Source of the DNA: Arthrobacter sp. Bi26
Lineage (GTDB): Bacteria > Actinomycetota > Actinomycetes > Actinomycetales > Micrococcaceae
DNA length: 32,559 bases
Reading direction: 5' to 3'
Assembly (NCBI RefSeq): GCF_918697925.1
Contig: NZ_CAKKMF010000060.1
Span: 1 to 32,559, forward strand
Shown: positions 29,525-32,559 of the stretch, in pieces
How positions within the stretch are numbered: the stretch's first letter is position 1
Layout: every line of letters begins with the position of its first letter
Notes under the pieces: generated by a model
Database searches by the model: none
The model's input: the letters and a program-made list of their open reading frames with translations, nothing else
Told to the model about the DNA's origin: nothing
Made by a program: the position numbers and the translations under genes

Positions 29525-29657
29525 CCGCCAACCCGCCCTGATGCAGCAGCCGAACTCCGCGTCCGGCGTCGCAACGGGGACGAGCACCTGGGCAGCCGGC
29601 TCCGCCGCCTCCTGCCCGGATGACTGCCACTACTGCTCCGGCCCCGAGACCGACTAG
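29511..29657 (+). CDS. Possible 48-residue Cys-containing protein
   Basis: ATG 29511 overlaps the previous stop by 14 bases and has GAAGGGG 8 bases upstream. The sequence is Ser/Ala/Thr-rich and ends in SCPDDCHYCSGPETD, giving a C-x3-C-x2-C group close to the C-terminus that could bind a metal or form disulfides. The overlap with its neighbour, a usable ribosome binding site and the following hairpin support a real gene, but length makes this uncertain. No family recognised. Confidence 0.45.
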   Translation: MLTTDRQPALMQQPNSASGVATGTSTWAAGSAASCPDDCHYCSGPETD

Positions 29658-29668
29658 CAGCAACGGCT

Positions 29669-29691
29669 CCCCTGCGCCGCGGCCGCAGGGG
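29669..29691 (+). terminator. Hairpin after the small-protein pair
   Basis: An 8-bp stem CCCCTGCG/CGCAGGGG with a 7-base loop begins 11 bases after the stop at 29657. There is no T-run, so it is a weak terminator or an mRNA-end structure. Confidence 0.45.
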
Positions 29692-29716
29692 TCCGCAGGA
29701 GCAGCTGACCTCGGCC

Positions 29717-29744
29717 GATGCCCGGAAATCACAATCCGGGCATC
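29717..29744. terminator. Second hairpin before the lipoprotein gene
   Basis: A perfect 10-bp stem GATGCCCGGA/TCCGGGCATC with an 8-base loop. It has no T-run. It may insulate the lipoprotein promoter that starts 27 bases later. Confidence 0.4.
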
Positions 29745-29770
29745 AATCGGGCTCCGCCGCCGTGGCATCG

Positions 29771-29798
29771 TTGACTAAGGCAACGGCGGGCATAATGG
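29771..29798 (+). promoter_or_regulatory. Promoter giving a leaderless lipoprotein mRNA
   Basis: TTGACT (29771-29776) and TAATGG (29793-29798) are separated by 16 bases, with 7 bases to ATG 29806. Confidence 0.45.
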
Positions 29799-29805
29799 TT
29801 GAGCC

Positions 29806-30438
29806 ATGAGGTCTCAGCGAATGAAGCACGCACTGGTTGTGACAACGGCTGCCGCGGCGGCCCTCCTGCTCGGCGGCTGCGGGGGCAGCTCGACGCAGAC
29901 CCAGCCGGCCACGTCCCCGCCCACCCCGTCGGCCAGCGAAACAAGCCAGCCCGCGACTTCCGGTGCCGCAACGGAATCCTCTGCGGCCGCCGCAACCTCG
30001 CAAGCGGCCCAGGCCGGCCCCGCACTGTGCAAGGCCGGTAGCCTGACCGCCACCACCGACTCCTCGGGCGGCGGCGCCGCGGGCAGCGTCTACATGCAGC
30101 TAATCGTGACCAACTCCGGCACCGAACCGTGCCTGCTGAAGGGCTATGCGGGCGTCTCCCTCACGGCCGGGGCCGACGGCGAGCCGATCGGCGCCGCCGC
30201 CACCCGCGACGACTCGACCCCGGTCACCGATGTCCTGCTCGCCCCGGGCAAGGCCGGCGCCGCCACGCTGCGCTACACCCAGGCCGCCAACTACCCGGAC
30301 TGCACCCGGACGCCGGCGGCAGGACTCCGGGTCTACCCGCCCGATGACACCGATTCGCTGTTCCTCGCGCAGCCGCTGGACGCCTGCGCCAACACGGAGA
30401 TCAACCTGCTGATCATCGGAGCTTTCCAGCCCAAGTAA
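29806..30438 (+). CDS. DUF4232-like lipoprotein
   Basis: This 210-residue protein has a lipoprotein signal peptide (MRSQRMKHALVV, hydrophobic core, lipobox LGGC with Cys25), then a ~50-residue Ser/Thr/Pro/Ala-rich linker. The C-terminal domain of about 135 residues contains LIVTNSGTEPCLLKGYAGVS, LAPGKAGAATLRYTQ and LRVYPPDDTDSLF, a pattern I recognise as DUF4232. The domain is common on actinobacterial cell surfaces, and its function is unknown. The ATG at 29806 is favoured by the promoter spacing; ATG 29821 would give a shorter signal peptide and is also possible. Confidence 0.8.
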   Translation: MRSQRMKHALVVTTAAAAALLLGGCGGSSTQTQPATSPPTPSASETSQPATSGAATESSAAAATSQAAQAGPALCKAGSLTATTDSSGGGAAGSVYMQLIVTNSGTEPCLLKGYAGVSLTAGADGEPIGAAATRDDSTPVTDVLLAPGKAGAATLRYTQAANYPDCTRTPAAGLRVYPPDDTDSLFLAQPLDACANTEINLLIIGAFQPK

Positions 30439-30556
30439 CGCCGGGCCCCCGCGTCTCTGCTCGCGCCCGCCACGGTGCTTTCGCCCTCCTGGGGCCGCCG
30501 GGCCGCCGTGATCGGGCCCGGCTAATAGTGTCGGTGGGGTAGGGCATGATGGAGGA

Positions 30557-32559
30557 ATGAAGGGGCAGGAGCTCGCCGGCGGCACACTCTCGGCCGACGC
30601 CATGGACCGGTTCAGCCGACCGACCCGGGACTGGTTCCTGGGCGCTTTTTCCGCGCCCACCCCGGCCCAGAACGGCGCCTGGAATGCCATCTCCTCCGGT
30701 GCGCACGCCCTCGTGGTCGCCCCCACCGGTTCCGGCAAGACTCTCGCCGCGTTCCTCTGGGCGCTGGACCGGCTGCTGGTCTCCGCCCCCGCGGAGCCCG
30801 AGCCCCTGCCCGGCCTGGACACGGCGGCCAAGGGCGGGCGCCGAACGGCCGCGCGGATTAATTCAGCCCAGCGGAAGGCAGCCCAGCGGAAGACCCGAGT
30901 GCTGTACATTTCCCCGCTCAAGGCTCTCGGCGTCGACGTCGAACGCAACCTCCGCGCACCGCTGATCGGCATCACGCAGACCGCCAAACGCCTGGACCTG
31001 CCCGCCCCGCTCATTACCGTGGGCGTCCGGTCCGGGGACACGACGGCGTCCGACCGCCGCTCGCTGCTCAGCCACCCGCCCGATATCCTCATCACCACCC
31101 CGGAATCCCTCTTCCTGATGCTGACGTCCAAGGCGCGCGAAACCCTCAGTGAGGTCGACACGATCATTGTCGACGAGGTCCACGCCGTCGCCGGGACCAA
31201 GCGCGGGGCGCATCTGGCGGTGTCGTTGGAACGGCTCGACGCGCTGCTGCCCAAGCCCGCCCAGCGCATCGGGCTTTCGGCCACCGTGGAACCCAAAGAG
31301 CTGGTGGCTCAGTTCCTCGCCGGATCGGCGCCGGTGGAAATTGTGGCCCCTCCGTCGCGGAAGAACTGGGACCTGACCGTCTCTGTACCTGTGGAGGACA
31401 TGTCCGATCTCCAGGGCGCCGCCGGCGCCTTCGATTCCGGCCCGGCCTCCGGGCTCCAGCCGCAGGCGTCCATCTGGCCCCATGTGGAGGAAAAGATCGT
31501 GGACCTGGTGCTGGCCAACCAGTCCACCATCGTGTTCGCGAACTCCCGCCGCCTCGCCGAACGGCTGACCGCCCGGCTCAACGAGATCTACGCCGAACGC
31601 CAGCTCATGGCGGCCGGCGGCGACTGGACCGAGTTTGGCGCCGGAGCTCCGGACTTCGACGCCGTGCCGGCCGCAGTGCCGAAATCAGTGCCGAAATCGG
31701 TGCCAAGTACAGTGCCCAACGCCGTGCCGCCCGGCGGTGCCGCTGCACAGCCCACGTCCACCGCCACACCGGCCCACATGATGGCCCAGGCAGGCAGCAC
31801 CGCCGGCGCCGACCCCGTGCTGGCCCGCGCGCACCACGGTTCCGTGTCCAAGGACCAGCGCGCCTTGATCGAGGACGACCTGAAATCCGGCCGCCTGCGC
31901 TGCGTGGTGGCCACGTCCTCACTCGAGCTTGGCATCGACATGGGTGCGGTGGACCTGGTGGTGCAGGTCGAGTCGCCGCCCTCGGTGGCCAGCGGCCTGC
32001 AGCGGGTGGGCCGCGCCGGCCACCAGGTCGGCGAAATCTCCCAGGGCGTCCTGTTTCCGAAGCACCGGGCAGACCTCGTCCACACAGCCATCACCGTGGA
32101 GCGGATGCTGGACGGCAAGATCGAGCGGCTCAGCGTGCCGGCCAACCCGCTGGACATCCTGGCCCAGCAGACGGTCGCCGCCACCGCTCTGGGTGCCATC
32201 GACGTGGAGGAGTGGTTCACCACCGTCCGGCGGTCCGCGCCCTTCGCCTCACTCCCCCGCTCCGCGTTCGAGGCCACCCTGGACCTTCTGGCCGGACGCT
32301 ATCCCTCGGACGAGTTCGCGGAACTGCGGCCCCGTGTCATCTGGGACCGGAACGCCGGGACCATTGAGGGCCGTCCCGGCGCGCAGCGGCTGGCCGTCAC
32401 GTCCGGCGGCACCATCCCGGACCGCGGGCTGTTCGGCGTTTACATCATTGGCAGCGAAGTCGAGGGCACCGGCGGTTCGGGGTCAGGCGGGGGCGGCTCC
32501 TCCGGCGGTGCCAGTGCGGCCGGCAGGGCAGCCAGCCCGGCCACGGCAGCCGCCAAGGG
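30557..32559 (+). CDS. lhr: Large Lhr-type ATP-dependent helicase, 3'-truncated by the window
   Basis: The first 667 residues are visible and the frame is open at the window end. RecA domain 1 has a Q-motif-like region (PTPAQNGAW), Walker A APTGSGKT (residues 55-62), DEVH (206-209) and LSATVE. Domain 2 has SSLELGIDMGAVDLVVQVE and LQRVGRAGHQ. The following winged-helix/WH part is Lhr-like (ANPLDILAQQTVA, then GTIPDRGLFGVYI). Lhr translocates 3' to 5' on single-stranded DNA in repair. Two low-complexity insertions are odd: a VP repeat (DNA 31660-31740) and a Gly/Ser-rich run from 32461. The ATG at 30557 is very close to GGAGG, so ATG 30602 is an alternative start. Confidence 0.92.
   Translation, partial: MKGQELAGGTLSADAMDRFSRPTRDWFLGAFSAPTPAQNGAWNAISSGAHALVVAPTGSGKTLAAFLWALDRLLVSAPAEPEPLPGLDTAAKGGRRTAARINSAQRKAAQRKTRVLYISPLKALGVDVERNLRAPLIGITQTAKRLDLPAPLITVGVRSGDTTASDRRSLLSHPPDILITTPESLFLMLTSKARETLSEVDTIIVDEVHAVAGTKRGAHLAVSLERLDALLPKPAQRIGLSATVEPKELVAQFLAGSAPVEIVAPPSRKNWDLTVSVPVEDMSDLQGAAGAFDSGPASGLQPQASIWPHVEEKIVDLVLANQSTIVFANSRRLAERLTARLNEIYAERQLMAAGGDWTEFGAGAPDFDAVPAAVPKSVPKSVPSTVPNAVPPGGAAAQPTSTATPAHMMAQAGSTAGADPVLARAHHGSVSKDQRALIEDDLKSGRLRCVVATSSLELGIDMGAVDLVVQVESPPSVASGLQRVGRAGHQVGEISQGVLFPKHRADLVHTAITVERMLDGKIERLSVPANPLDILAQQTVAATALGAIDVEEWFTTVRRSAPFASLPRSAFEATLDLLAGRYPSDEFAELRPRVIWDRNAGTIEGRPGAQRLAVTSGGTIPDRGLFGVYIIGSEVEGTGGSGSGGGGSSGGASAAGRAASPATAAAK

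Overview
The window is high-GC actinobacterial DNA. Gene content, GTG starts, GC-rich codon use and many start codons sitting directly behind a -10 box suggest Micrococcaceae, most likely Arthrobacter or Pseudarthrobacter. The genus is inferred from recall and was not tested.

Layout. 1-3092: two tandem membrane glycosyltransferases of the PMT/ArnT type, the first cut by the window edge. 3171-6478: housekeeping genes, namely a HAD phosphatase, a VOC-fold protein, uracil phosphoribosyltransferase (upp) and a PAP2 phosphatase on the minus strand, and the tRNA adenosine deaminase tadA on the plus strand. 6489-10504 (minus): a compact unit with an MDR dehydrogenase, a QueD-fold protein lacking the usual catalytic residues, a GT4 glycosyltransferase and an AlkZ-like winged-helix protein. 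10632-10721: tRNA-Ser(CGA).

10700-13150 is an accessory scar next to the tRNA. It holds a 19-bp copy of the tRNA 3' end at 11921-11939, three related terminator hairpins (two strong, the third weaker), two copies of a roughly 95-bp hairpin repeat, a small secreted protein, and small or truncated ORFs. No integrase or transposase remains.

13157-27748 (minus) is a 14.6-kb run of twelve genes for L-rhamnose use. In transcription order they are an ABC importer (ATPase, two permeases, lipoprotein binding protein), a FucI/AraA-like isomerase, rhamnose mutarotase, L-rhamnose isomerase, a fused rhamnulose-1-phosphate aldolase/lactaldehyde dehydrogenase, rhamnulokinase, and lutA, lutB and lutC. Most junctions are 4-base ATGA or GTGA overlaps. 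The enzymes connect as rhamnose to rhamnulose to rhamnulose-1-phosphate, then DHAP plus lactaldehyde, then lactate, then pyruvate through LutABC. A divergent LacI-type regulator (28010-29020) faces the operon, and the shared intergenic region carries a good promoter and two near-identical LacI-type operator candidates.

29033-30438 holds small uncharacterised ORFs and a DUF4232-like lipoprotein. From 30557 to the window end is the 5' part of a large Lhr-type helicase gene.
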